This document shows, piece after piece, positions 8,608-16,521 of a stretch of DNA of 64,000 nt. Numbering within the stretch: position 1 is the stretch's first letter; each line of letters opens with the position of its first letter. The notes below the pieces were generated by a model. It was given only the letters and a program-made list of their open reading frames with translations, did not search any database and was not told the DNA's origin. The stretch is from Actinomadura opuntiae (GTDB taxonomy: Bacteria > Actinomycetota > Actinomycetes > Streptosporangiales > Streptosporangiaceae), in contig NZ_JASNWF010000010.1 in the NCBI RefSeq assembly GCF_030283205.1, forward strand, positions 124,001 to 188,000, read 5' to 3'. The translations under genes and the position numbers were made by a program.

Positions 8608-9942
8608 CTAGGGCGCGACGGGCTCCGGCCGGGCGGCGGGCGGAAGCGGGGGCGGCCCGGCGGGCGGTTCCGGGACGGCGCTCGCCCGCCGGGACAGCCG
8701 GCGGCCGAGGCGCTGCGCGGGACGCTCGATGTAGCGGTGCGCGAGCCCGGCGGCGACGAGGACGGCGGCCACCAGCACGCCCTCCCAGGCCAGCCGCAGC
8801 CAGAGCGGCATGCTGTCGCGGTCGCCGGCGATCCGCCAGACCGTCTGGACGACCATCGGATGCAGCAGGTAGACCGAGTAGCTGACCAGTCCCAGCCACA
8901 TCAGCGCGCGCGGCATGCGCCGGCGGCGCAGGGCGAGGCCGCCGAGGAAGGTCAGCCAGGCCGCGGCCACGGCGAGCGACCAGTCGACGCCCGGCGGCTG
9001 CGCGGGGCCGTACCCGGTCCAGGGGTCCGGCGAGCGCAGGCCCGCCAGCAGCGTCAGCACCGGGACGACCGCGATCATCGCGGCGGCGCGCCGGGCCGGC
9101 AGCCGGCCGTCCTGGATGCCGCGCACCGCCGTCCCGGCGAACATCGTGGCGATGATGCACAGGCTCTCGACTCCGCCGATCCGGCTGTCCAGCACGAGCA
9201 GCGTCAGGGCCAGCGCCGCCACGATCGCGACGCCCGCGCGGCGGACGGCCCGGCGGCCGCTGACCATGGCCGCGATGCCGGCCGCGAGGGCGAGCGCCGC
9301 GACCGTCGGCGTCCCGCCCGGCCACCGGGCGGCCAGCAGCCCCGACGGCAGCGACACGCCGAGGATCGCCGCGGCCACGCCGAAGCCGAGCGAGACCCGC
9401 GCGCTCGCGCCCTTCACCCCGGCGATGAACATCGCGGTGATGAGCAGGTAGAACACCATCTCGTAGGAGAGCGTCCAGAAGACGTTGACGACGTTCGGGA
9501 CGCCGAGCAGGTCCTGGAGCATGGTCAGGTGCGCGACCGCCGAGATCCACGGCCGGTCGCCGAGGCCCTGCGGCAGCCCCCACGACACGCCGGTCGCGCC
9601 GAGCGCCAGCATCAGCCCGACGGCCGCCAGCCAGGCCGGGTAGAGCCGGAACAGCCGGCCGATCCAGAACGTGCGGACGCTGCCCCGCCGGATCAGCGAG
9701 AACGACACCACGTAGCCGCTGACCAGGAAGAACAGGAAGACTCCGTAGCGCCCGAAGTCGAACCACGGGCTGGCGGTCCGGCGGACCTCGGGGAGCAGCA
9801 CGTCAAGGGAGTGCTCGAACACCACCGCCAGCGCGGCCACGCCCCGCAGGGCGTCCAGCCAGCCCATCCGGGGCGCCGTGGCCGGGGGCGCGCCGTTCGC
9901 CGTCTTTTCCGTCGTTTCCGTGGTGAGAGTGTTCGTCGGCAT
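8608..9942 (-). CDS. Acyltransferase 3 family membrane protein
   Basis: A 444-residue integral membrane protein with about ten to eleven transmembrane segments. It has the family's opening RMGWLDALRGVAALAVVFEH with the catalytic-type histidine, RLFRLYPAW, and WTLSYEMVFYLL in the place of the usual WSLSVEEQFY. The C-terminus is a Pro/Arg-rich cytoplasmic tail. Family members O-acylate sugars, antibiotics or cell envelope polymers; the substrate here is unknown. The start at 9942 is chosen over an upstream in-frame codon because homology begins shortly after it and the earlier stretch is low-quality. Confidence 0.85.
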   Translation of the reverse strand: MPTNTLTTETTEKTANGAPPATAPRMGWLDALRGVAALAVVFEHSLDVLLPEVRRTASPWFDFGRYGVFLFFLVSGYVVSFSLIRRGSVRTFWIGRLFRLYPAWLAAVGLMLALGATGVSWGLPQGLGDRPWISAVAHLTMLQDLLGVPNVVNVFWTLSYEMVFYLLITAMFIAGVKGASARVSLGFGVAAAILGVSLPSGLLAARWPGGTPTVAALALAAGIAAMVSGRRAVRRAGVAIVAALALTLLVLDSRIGGVESLCIIATMFAGTAVRGIQDGRLPARRAAAMIAVVPVLTLLAGLRSPDPWTGYGPAQPPGVDWSLAVAAAWLTFLGGLALRRRRMPRALMWLGLVSYSVYLLHPMVVQTVWRIAGDRDSMPLWLRLAWEGVLVAAVLVAAGLAHRYIERPAQRLGRRLSRRASAVPEPPAGPPPLPPAARPEPVAP

Positions 9943-10068
9943 CCGGGCCACCCTAGGGGCCGTTCCTCCGTGTTCTCCACAGACCCCCTGAACATCACCT
10001 GAACGCGGTGTGACCGGCATGCGGCGTTCGGCCACGTCCCGCGCGGGCCCGCCGCGAGCCCGTCCGGG

Positions 10069-10926
10069 TTAGGACCGGATCCCGACGCCCGCGTACAGGA
10101 CGGCGTCGCCGGGCGGCGGAGGTGCGCTCCCGTGTCCCCATTGCCCGGCCGGGACGAGGCCCGGGGGCAGCGGGGCGAACGGGCCGAACAGGCGGGCGAG
10201 CTCGGCGGCGCCGCGGGGGACCAGCGGCCCGGCGCCCGCCGCCGCGAACCGCCGTGCCGCCTCGGCGACCGCGGCGGGCGCGTGGTCGGCGGTGGCGTGC
10301 GAGACGACCAGCGCGCTGCCCGGCGCCGCCGCGGCGCCCAGCGCCGCCACCGGGACGCGCGGGTCGGGCAGGAAGTGCAGGACGCTGGAGAACACCAGCG
10401 CCACCGGCTCGGCCGGGTCGATCAGCCGCCGCACCTGCCGGGCGCCCAGGATCGCCTCCGGGTCGCGCAGGTCGGCGTGGAGCGCGGCGATGTTGCCGCC
10501 CTCGATCAGCAGCGCGCGGGCGTGCGCGATGACCAGCGGGTCGGCGTCGACGTAGACGACGCGGGTCCCGGCCGCGTGCCGGGCGGCCATCTGGTGCAGG
10601 TTGTCCGCGGCGGGCAGCCCGCAGCCGAGGTCGAGGAACTGCCGGATGCCGCGCTCGGCGCAGGCGCGGACTGCGCGGGCGAGGAACGCCCGCCCGTCGC
10701 GCGCCGCCGCGGCGGCCTGCGGCAGGACCTCCAGCACCCGCCGCGCGAGTTCGCGGTCGGCGGCGTAGTTGTCCTTGCCGCCGAGGAGGTGGTCGTGCAC
10801 GCGGGCGGTGGCGGGCCGGTCCAGGGCGAGCGGCGCGTCCCCGGACACGTCCCCGGACGGCTCGGCCGTCAGCGGGGACACGGCGGCGGAGGCCCGGGTG
10901 CCCACGGCGGGAACGCTCATGTCCAT
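10069..10926 (-). CDS. DUF574 S-adenosyl-L-methionine-dependent methyltransferase (second copy)
   Basis: A 285-residue paralogue of the protein encoded at 2358-3173. The family landmarks are conserved: RVHDHLLGGKDNYAADRELA, QFLDLGCGLPAADNLHQMAA and VYVDADPLVIAHARALL. The N-terminal about 35 residues are variable. Either ATG at 10926 or the one at 10920 could be the start; the latter overlaps the stop of a 33-codon upstream frame as ATGA. Methyl acceptor unknown. It is flanked by an acyltransferase gene and a GNAT gene on the same strand with wide spacing, so it is probably monocistronic. Confidence 0.87.
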   Translation of the reverse strand: MDMSVPAVGTRASAAVSPLTAEPSGDVSGDAPLALDRPATARVHDHLLGGKDNYAADRELARRVLEVLPQAAAAARDGRAFLARAVRACAERGIRQFLDLGCGLPAADNLHQMAARHAAGTRVVYVDADPLVIAHARALLIEGGNIAALHADLRDPEAILGARQVRRLIDPAEPVALVFSSVLHFLPDPRVPVAALGAAAAPGSALVVSHATADHAPAAVAEAARRFAAAGAGPLVPRGAAELARLFGPFAPLPPGLVPAGQWGHGSAPPPPGDAVLYAGVGIRS

Positions 10927-11018
10927 GCCGTCCGGGCCCCGGGCGCACGCCGGACGGAAGCGGTGCGGCGGCGTGCGCGGGGGAGGCGGGTGCGGGACGG
11001 CGGGCGGGACGTCGTCAT
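10917..11018 (-). CDS. Possible 33-residue leader ORF upstream of the DUF574 gene
   Basis: A short frame starting at ATG 11018 encodes a very basic peptide (MTTSRPPSRTRLPRARRR and so on) and ends in TGA that overlaps the ATG at 10920 of the methyltransferase gene. The overlap would allow translational coupling. No Shine-Dalgarno motif is visible before it, and the Arg/Pro bias is what random GC-rich sequence gives, so it may not be a gene. Confidence 0.2.
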   Translation of the reverse strand: MTTSRPPSRTRLPRARRRTASVRRAPGARTAWT

Positions 11019-11314
11019 GGGCGGTTCACCAATCGTGGGGTGGCTACTCCTCGACGGTAGGCCGATCGGGTCGCGGCGCGGCGGCCGCGTCCGCCGGTCC
11101 GGCCGCAAACCGCCGCCGGCATGACCGCATCGGGTCAACCGCGTTTGGCGGTGTTCCCCGGTTCCCGCGAGCGCAGGTGACGGGCATCAGGGATGCTGCA
11201 AGACGACGCACCGTCGCCGGACGCGCACGCTCGCGAGCACCGCCCTCCCAGCGATGGCCGTTTCCGGTCATGACAACGGCTTAACCGCAAGTGCACACGA
11301 GTGTCGGGAGCCGG
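10927..11314. other. 388-base intergenic region
   Basis: No convincing gene is seen apart from the possible leader ORF at its left end. It holds the word GTTCACCAAT (11024-11033), which recurs in the MarR promoter at 34455-34464, a CTACCGT box on the minus strand near 11053-11059 that could be the -10 of the methyltransferase transcript, and weak 6-bp arms GCCGTT/AACGGC around 11257-11280. No terminator with a U-tract is visible. Confidence 0.5.
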
Positions 11315-11947
11315 TCAGCCGCCGTCCGGGTCCCGCCACATCAGCCAGACGGGCGGGCAGCCCTTACCGGGCATGGCCAGCTCCCGCGTCACCCGGAACC
11401 CGAACCGCTCGTAGTAGGGGACGTTCTGCTCCTTGGAGGATTCGAGGTAGGCCGGGACGCCCTCGGCGTCGCAGCGGTCCAGCCGCGAGCGCAGCAGCGC
11501 GCCGCCGAGCCCGTGGCCCTGCGCGGGCGGGTCGGTGCCGAGCACCGCCAGATACCAGTGCGGTTCCTGGGGATGGTGCTTCTCGATAGCGCCGAGGGCG
11601 CGCAGCGCCGCCGGCACCCGCCGGCCGAGCGCGCGCAGCAGCGGGACCGCCTGCGCCGCCTGCGCCGTGACCGGCACGCGCCACAGGCCGGGCGGGTCCC
11701 ACAGGGCGGCGGCCTCCACGCCCGGTCCGCGGCCGGCCGTCTCGGTGCCCTCGTGCCGCAGGTGCACGCGCCGCAGCAGGATGCCGAACACGCCGGTCAG
11801 CCTGCGGACCCGCGAGGCGTCGTCGGGCAGGATCCAGCGCCAGACCGGGTCGTCGTCGAACGCGCGCCCGAGCACCGCCGCGATCGCGTCGGCGTCGGTG
11901 CCGCCCGCCGCGCGGACGAGCGGGGACGGCTGGGGCTGGGACGTCAT
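11315..11947 (-). CDS. GNAT family N-acetyltransferase
   Basis: A 210-residue GNAT-fold protein. The acetyl-CoA-binding stretch is PPAQGHGLGGALL (the Q/RxxGxG/A loop), preceded by the HWYLAVLGTD strand and followed by the family's YLESSKEQNVPYYERFGF block near the C-terminus. Acceptor amine is unknown; this subclass is common and poorly characterised in actinobacteria. The start ATG begins MTSQPQPSPL and lies after a tandem-repeat region that separates it from the DoxX-like gene upstream. Confidence 0.85.
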   Translation of the reverse strand: MTSQPQPSPLVRAAGGTDADAIAAVLGRAFDDDPVWRWILPDDASRVRRLTGVFGILLRRVHLRHEGTETAGRGPGVEAAALWDPPGLWRVPVTAQAAQAVPLLRALGRRVPAALRALGAIEKHHPQEPHWYLAVLGTDPPAQGHGLGGALLRSRLDRCDAEGVPAYLESSKEQNVPYYERFGFRVTRELAMPGKGCPPVWLMWRDPDGG

Positions 11948-12002
11948 GGCGCGGCCTCCTCGGGACGCGCCGATCCTCGCCGCGCGACCGCGCCCCCGTC
12001 AA

Positions 12003-12080
12003 GGCGCACGGTCCTCAGGGGATGCGCGCGGTCCTCACCAGGATGCGCGCGGTGCCCGCCGGGTTCCGCGCGGTCAGCGG
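12003..12080. repeat. 21-bp imperfect tandem repeat, about 3.7 units
   Basis: Four consecutive units start at 12003, 12024, 12045 and 12066, sharing the core GCGCGCGGTCCTCA or close variants, with the fourth unit truncated. The array runs from the GNAT upstream region into the last codons of the DoxX-like gene. No hairpin longer than a few bases is formed. It is probably replication-slippage sequence. Confidence 0.6.
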
Positions 12081-12511
12081 CGGGTGCGGCGCTCCTCGCG
12101 GGCGCGGCTCAGCTCCTCGAGCACCAGCGTGGCGCCGATCCCGGCGAGCCAGGAGTCCTTGGCGAGCGGGATGCCCTGCTGGGTGGGGCGCAGCCCCTCG
12201 CGCATGCCGGGAATCCGCACGTAGAGGCCGAGCAGCCCGCCCGCGAAAGCGGTGAGCGCGGCGCCCGCGAGCATCGTCGGCACCAGCGGGGTGATCAGCG
12301 CGGTGCCGAGCGCGACCTCAGCGGTGCCGAGCTTGCGGGTGAAGTCGTTCTTGTCCTGGGCTTCCAGGAACGGGTAGGCGGTCTTGGCGGTGCCGTGGAT
12401 GTAGTCGGCCGTGCCCTCGTCGCCCTTGAGCTTGGACAGGCCCGAGTTCAGGACGAACGCGCCCACGATCAGCCGGACGGGCATCTGGTGCGCGCGAGCA
12501 AGAAAACGCAT
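12074..12511 (-). CDS. DoxX-like small membrane protein
   Basis: A 145-residue protein with about four hydrophobic helices: an N-terminal segment RLIVGAFVLNSGLSKLK, two central helices LGTALITPLVPTMLAGAAL and TAFAGGLLGLYV, and a C-terminal one near AGIGATLVLEEL. The layout and GLSKL motif fit the DoxX family. The ATG at 12511 is preferred to upstream codons because GGGGAA precedes it and the membrane domain starts at once. Function in this family is uncertain (redox stress or quinone-related in other species). Confidence 0.7.
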   Translation of the reverse strand: MRFLARAHQMPVRLIVGAFVLNSGLSKLKGDEGTADYIHGTAKTAYPFLEAQDKNDFTRKLGTAEVALGTALITPLVPTMLAGAALTAFAGGLLGLYVRIPGMREGLRPTQQGIPLAKDSWLAGIGATLVLEELSRAREERRTRR

Positions 12512-12620
12512 CGTTCCCCATAACGATCGGGAGATTACGGGCGCAGGGATCATTCCCCGGCGCCGCCCGCTCCACGCGAGGGACGGGTCAAGTCTCGGCA
12601 TCGGCCGCCGCCCGGCACGT

Positions 12621-13535
12621 TCAGGAGGCCTGGCGGTCCTCCATGAAGCTTCCGGCGGCGGCCCGCAGCGCCTCCACGCACGCGTCGACGGCCGGGCCGC
12701 CGGCCACCGTGCGCCACGCCACGTAGATCTTGCGGCGGACGACCGGGCGGGTGGCCAGCATCCGGACGCCGGACGGGACCGGGTCGCGGCCGAGCCGGGG
12801 GATCAGCGCGGCGGCCAGCCCGGCTGCGACGAACGCCAGCTGGGTCGGGTAGTCGGCCACGTTGCAGGCGACCTCGGGCTCGGCGTTGTGCTCGCGCAGC
12901 GTCTGGACCAGCTGCCGCTCGCACGTCCCGCCCCGCGTCCAGCACGCCCAGCGCATGCCGCGCAGCTCGTGCAGGTCGACGGTGCGGCGCCGGGCGAGCG
13001 GGTGCGCGGCGGGCAGCGCCAGGTCGATGACGTCGGAGGACAGCAGGACGTTCGACACCGAGGCGGGGAACGGGGTCGGCATGGTGTCCCAGCTCTCCAC
13101 CATCGCCACGTCGATGTCGCCGCGCGCCAGCGCGGGCAGCACGTTCTCCGCCTCGCCCTCCTCCAGGGTGGGGGACAGGCCGGGGTGCCGCTCGCGCAGC
13201 GCCGCGAGGGCGGGAGGCAGCACCGAGCGGGCGGCGGTCACGAACGCGCCGAGGCGGACCGGCCCGGTGACGTCCTCGCGCAGCCCGTCCAGTTCCGCGG
13301 CGGCGGCCGACAGCTGGGCCAGCACCCGCGCGGCGTGCCCGGCCAGGACGTGCCCGGCGCGGGTGAGCCGCACGCCGCGCCCGTGCTGTTCGAGGAGCCG
13401 GTGGCCGGTCTCCCGTTCGAGCTTGGCCAGCTGCTGCGACACCCCGGACGGCGTCACGTGCATCGCCTCGGCCGCCGCCGCGATCGTCCCGTGCACCGAC
13501 ACCGAGTGCAACGCCCGGAGGCGTTCGATGCTCAT
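12621..13535 (-). CDS. LysR family transcriptional regulator
   Basis: A 304-residue LysR protein: winged HTH at residues about 1-60 (IAAAAEAMHVTPSGVSQQLAKLE) and a C-terminal periplasmic-binding-like effector domain. It is divergent from an EamA exporter gene, the classic arrangement in which the LysR protein controls its neighbour. The ATG at 13535 begins MSIERLRALHSVSV; a GTG six bases earlier would add two residues. A TACCGT box sits four bases before the ATG within an inverted repeat, which suggests autoregulation and an almost leaderless transcript. Confidence 0.88.
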   Translation of the reverse strand: MSIERLRALHSVSVHGTIAAAAEAMHVTPSGVSQQLAKLERETGHRLLEQHGRGVRLTRAGHVLAGHAARVLAQLSAAAAELDGLREDVTGPVRLGAFVTAARSVLPPALAALRERHPGLSPTLEEGEAENVLPALARGDIDVAMVESWDTMPTPFPASVSNVLLSSDVIDLALPAAHPLARRRTVDLHELRGMRWACWTRGGTCERQLVQTLREHNAEPEVACNVADYPTQLAFVAAGLAAALIPRLGRDPVPSGVRMLATRPVVRRKIYVAWRTVAGGPAVDACVEALRAAAGSFMEDRQAS

Positions 13536-13540
13536 CGTCA

Positions 13541-13557
13541 CGGTAGAGATGCTACCG
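13541..13557. promoter_or_regulatory. Inverted repeat between the lysR-like and EamA genes
   Basis: CGGTAG-N5-CTACCG is a perfect 6-bp inverted repeat in the divergent intergenic region. It contains the TACCGT that reads as a -10 box for the LysR gene on the minus strand. LysR proteins bind imperfect palindromes of this size, so this is a candidate operator. Confidence 0.45.
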
Positions 13558-13606
13558 ATTTTCGCTCAAGAACATTCGCTTGTGCTACTGGAACCGGGGC
13601 GGCAGC

Positions 13607-14566
13607 GTGGGAGGCGTGCGAAGGATCGACCCGCGTCTGCTCGCGATCGCCGGTGCCGCGTTCATCTCGGTCTCGGCGATCCTGTTCCGCCTGTCCGGCG
13701 TCTCGTCCGGGACGGCCGCGTTCTTCCGCTGCGCGCTGGCGCTGCCGGTGCTGGCGCCGCTCGCGCTCTGGGAGCGGCGCCGGGTGGGGCCGCGGCGGCA
13801 CGCGGCGGTCGATGTGGCTGCCGGGCTGCTGCTGGGAGCCGACCTGGTGCTGTGGGGAGCGTCGATCGACCGGGTCGGTGCCGGGATCGCCACCGTGCTG
13901 GTGAACGTGCAGGTCGTCGTCGTTCCGCTGCTGGCACTGGCCGTCTTCGGGGAGCGCCCGTCCCGCCGGTTCACGCTGGCGGTCCCGGTGATGCTGGGCG
14001 GCGTCGCGCTCGCCGGCGGCCTCGCGGGGCACGGGACGGGCGCGGATCCGGTCACCGGCATCGCGTTCGGCGCGGGCGCCGGCGCCGCCTACGCGGGTTA
14101 CCTGTTCCTCACGCGCGTCGCCGGGCGCGGGCAGGGCCACCGGGCGCAGCCCGTCCTGCTGGCGACCTGCGGCGCCGGAGCCATGGCCGTCGTGCTCGGC
14201 GGACCGTGGCAGGGCGTCGACCTCACACCCGGCTGGGCGGCGCTCGGCTGGCTGGCCGCGCTCGCGCTGACGGGCCAGGTCTGCGGCTGGATGCTGATCG
14301 GCGCCGCGCTGCCGCGGCTGCGCGCCGAGGAGGGCGGGACGCTGCTGCTCCTCCAGCCGGTCCTGGCCGTCGCCTTCGGCGCGGCGGTGCTCGGCGAGCG
14401 TCCCGGGGCGTGGCAGATCGCGGGCTGTGCGCTGGTCCTCGTGGCGGTCCGCCTGGCCGGACGCGCTCACGGCGGGCGGCGGGCGTCGCGGCCGGGTACC
14501 GTTCCGGGGCGTGACGACTCCGCCGCAGGGACCGCCGCCCGCCCCCGAATGGGCGCCCGAACATGA
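13607..14566 (+). CDS. EamA/DMT family exporter
   Basis: A roughly 319-residue membrane protein with ten transmembrane segments in two EamA repeats, for example LAIAGAAFISVSAILFRLSG at the N-terminus and the second repeat ending GAWQIAGCALVLVAVRLAG. The family exports amino acids or other small metabolites. Starts at GTG 13607 or GTG 13616 are both possible; the second is preceded by GGGAGG at short distance. It is divergent from a LysR regulator, its likely controller. The last 56 bases overlap the phosphotransferase gene in another frame, and the C-terminal 30 residues there are polar and poorly conserved in character. Confidence 0.83.
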   Translation: MGGVRRIDPRLLAIAGAAFISVSAILFRLSGVSSGTAAFFRCALALPVLAPLALWERRRVGPRRHAAVDVAAGLLLGADLVLWGASIDRVGAGIATVLVNVQVVVVPLLALAVFGERPSRRFTLAVPVMLGGVALAGGLAGHGTGADPVTGIAFGAGAGAAYAGYLFLTRVAGRGQGHRAQPVLLATCGAGAMAVVLGGPWQGVDLTPGWAALGWLAALALTGQVCGWMLIGAALPRLRAEEGGTLLLLQPVLAVAFGAAVLGERPGAWQIAGCALVLVAVRLAGRAHGGRRASRPGTVPGRDDSAAGTAARPRMGART

Positions 14567-15455
14567 GGTCACCGCGGACGCGGCGGCCGGGCTGATCGGC
14601 ACGAGGTTCCCCGAGCTGGCGGGCGCGCCGGTGGAGCCGCTCGCCGTCGGATGGGACAACACGGTCTTCCTGGTCGGCGGCGCATGGGTGTTCCGCTTCC
14701 CGCGCAGGCGGATCGCCGTCCCGGGCGTCGAACGCGAGATGGCGGTGCTCCCCGCCATCGCCCCGCGCCTGCCGCTGCCGGTCCCCGTGCCGCGGTTCGC
14801 GGCCGGGCCCTCGGAGGAGTTCCCCTGGCCGTTCTGGGGCGCGCGGATGATCCCCGGCCGCGAGCTCGCCGACGTAGCCCCCCGTGATGAGGACCGGACG
14901 GACCTCGCCGCGCAGATCGGCGCCTTCCTGCGGGCCCTGCACGACCCGGCGCTCGCCGCGGAGGTCGGTGGCGGGCTGCCGCACGACCCGATGGCGCGGG
15001 CGGACCCCGCCGCCCGCGCCGCGCGGACGCCGCCCCGGCTGGACTCGCTGGTCCGGCTCGGCGTCTGGGCGCGCGATCCCGCCGTGACGGGCTTCCTCGC
15101 CGAGGCCGGCGAACGGCGCCCGCCCGCCGGCGACCCGGTGATCGTCCACGGCGACCTGCACGTCCGGCACCTGCTGCTCGACCCCGCCGGACGGGCCGCC
15201 GGGGTGATCGACTGGGGCGACGTGTGCCTGGCGGACCCGGCGCTCGACCTGTCCATCGCCTACGCCGGGTTCTCCGGCGCCGCCCGGGCGGCGCTGCTGG
15301 CCGCGTACGGTCCCGTCCCGCCGGACCGGGAGGCCGCCGCGCGCGTGCTGGCGCTGAACCTCAGCGCGACGCTCGCCGAATGGGCCGCCTCCACCGGACG
15401 CGGGGCGCTGCTGGCCGAGGCGCTCGCCGGCATCGGCCGCGCCCTCGCCGGCTGA
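14511..15455 (+). CDS. Phosphotransferase (APH) family enzyme
   Basis: A 314-residue kinase-like protein of the aminoglycoside phosphotransferase/choline kinase superfamily. An N-lobe with GWDNTVFLVGGAWVFRFPRR carries the ATP-binding lysine-equivalent region; the catalytic loop reads HGDLHVRHLLLDP and the metal-binding loop GVIDWGDVCLADPALDL. The loop has histidine where most members have asparagine (HxDxxxxN). GTG at 14511 is chosen because the homologous region starts close behind; TACCGT eight bases upstream suggests a nearly leaderless mRNA. Substrate is unknown; calling it antibiotic resistance would be unjustified. Confidence 0.82.
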   Translation: MTTPPQGPPPAPEWAPEHEVTADAAAGLIGTRFPELAGAPVEPLAVGWDNTVFLVGGAWVFRFPRRRIAVPGVEREMAVLPAIAPRLPLPVPVPRFAAGPSEEFPWPFWGARMIPGRELADVAPRDEDRTDLAAQIGAFLRALHDPALAAEVGGGLPHDPMARADPAARAARTPPRLDSLVRLGVWARDPAVTGFLAEAGERRPPAGDPVIVHGDLHVRHLLLDPAGRAAGVIDWGDVCLADPALDLSIAYAGFSGAARAALLAAYGPVPPDREAAARVLALNLSATLAEWAASTGRGALLAEALAGIGRALAG

Positions 15456-15463
15456 GCGGCGCG

Positions 15464-16399
15464 TCAGACCCGCTTGTAGATCCGGATGGCGGTGCCGTCC
15501 GGCCCGGTGTGCATGCGGACGAGGTCCGCGAGGTGGTTGACCAGCAGGATCCCGCGCCCGCCGGACGGGCTCATCTCCACCGGGCGCCGCCCGGCGAGCG
15601 GGTCGGCGATGGTGCCGGCGTCGCTGATCTCGCAGACCACGTGGCCGTCCTCGGACCAGATCCGCGCCGTCCCCGACCCGCCGCCGTGCAGGCAGGAGTT
15701 GGCGGCCAGCTCGTGCACGGCGATCTCGAGGTCGCCCGCCCGGTCGGCGTCGAGGCCGAGGTGCCGCGCCCACCGGCAGGTGAAGTCGCGGACGCGGGGG
15801 AGCGCGTCCAGGTCGAAGCTCATCCGGGCGGCGCGGGGCGGCTCGGGCAGCGGCCGGTTGTAGGAGCCGATCACGCGCTCCGGCGCGTAGTCGTCGCTGG
15901 CGCGCTCGCCGTCCCGGTCGATGACGACCGGATGGGTGGCGTAGGCGTCGGAGATCGCGGCCGAGTCCAGCCCGCCCACGTCGTAGGGGCACAGGATCGA
16001 TACCTCGCGGCCGGCGAACGCCAGGTTGATCAGCGCCTCGTGCTGGGCGCAGGCGGGGTACTCGGTGTCGGTGCGGCCGGGCCAGATCGGCTCGCCGATG
16101 ATCCGCACCCGCCCGTCCCGGTGCCGGTCGGCGAACGCGCGCAGCACCCCGGGGATGATCCGGCCCGGGTTGCGGCCCGCCTCGGCCATGTCCAGCCACC
16201 GCACGTCCCCGGCGGCGTCGCCGAGCGCCTCGCGCAGCACGCCGAGCCGCGGCCCCGGGACCGCGACGGCGACGGGCTCGGCCGCGTCCAGGCCGGCGCG
16301 GACGAACGGCACCGTGCCGTCGAGGTACTCCTCGTCGCCCTTGTAGAAGAGGGCCGGATGGACGAACGGATCCCCCGTTGACGCGTCGTCCGGATCCAT
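15464..16399 (-). CDS. RsbA-type anti-sigma regulator: MEDS sensor plus HATPase domain
   Basis: A 311-residue protein with two domains. Residues about 12-165 form a MEDS (methanogen/methylotroph DcmR sensory) domain starting PFVHPALFYKGDEEYLDG; residues about 185-308 form a histidine kinase-like ATPase with the N-box VHELAANSCLHGGG and the glycine box GGRGILLVNHLADLVR. This architecture is annotated as anti-sigma factor RsbA family: the HATPase part acts as a serine kinase or sigma-binding switch protein rather than a histidine kinase. No sigma factor gene adjoins. A SigB-like promoter precedes it, consistent with feedback in a general-stress circuit. Confidence 0.85.
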   Translation of the reverse strand: MDPDDASTGDPFVHPALFYKGDEEYLDGTVPFVRAGLDAAEPVAVAVPGPRLGVLREALGDAAGDVRWLDMAEAGRNPGRIIPGVLRAFADRHRDGRVRIIGEPIWPGRTDTEYPACAQHEALINLAFAGREVSILCPYDVGGLDSAAISDAYATHPVVIDRDGERASDDYAPERVIGSYNRPLPEPPRAARMSFDLDALPRVRDFTCRWARHLGLDADRAGDLEIAVHELAANSCLHGGGSGTARIWSEDGHVVCEISDAGTIADPLAGRRPVEMSPSGGRGILLVNHLADLVRMHTGPDGTAIRIYKRV

Positions 16400-16454
16400 G
16401 TCCTTATGGCCCCCAAGCGGTCAAGCGGTCGGTAAACGCGGTTCACCTCGACGG

Positions 16455-16480
16455 TTACCCGCAAACGAGCAGGTAAAAAC
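16455..16480 (-). promoter_or_regulatory. SigB/SigF-type stress promoter
   Basis: Read on the minus strand, GTTTT (16480-16476) is followed after exactly 15 bases by GGGTAA (16460-16455). This fits the actinobacterial SigB/SigF-family consensus GTTT-N14-16-GGGTA(T/C). It would start a transcript about 50 bases upstream of the MEDS/HATPase gene, a regulator of precisely this class of sigma factor. Confidence 0.6.
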
Positions 16481-16521
16481 GGGGTGAACTATGTCATTGC
16501 GCTCACACAGTGTGCCCTGCT

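Noticed and set aside
14511..15455. Aminoglycoside resistance gene
   Set aside because: The fold is of the APH superfamily, but the loop is unusual and no substrate-specific features are visible; many such proteins are not resistance enzymes.
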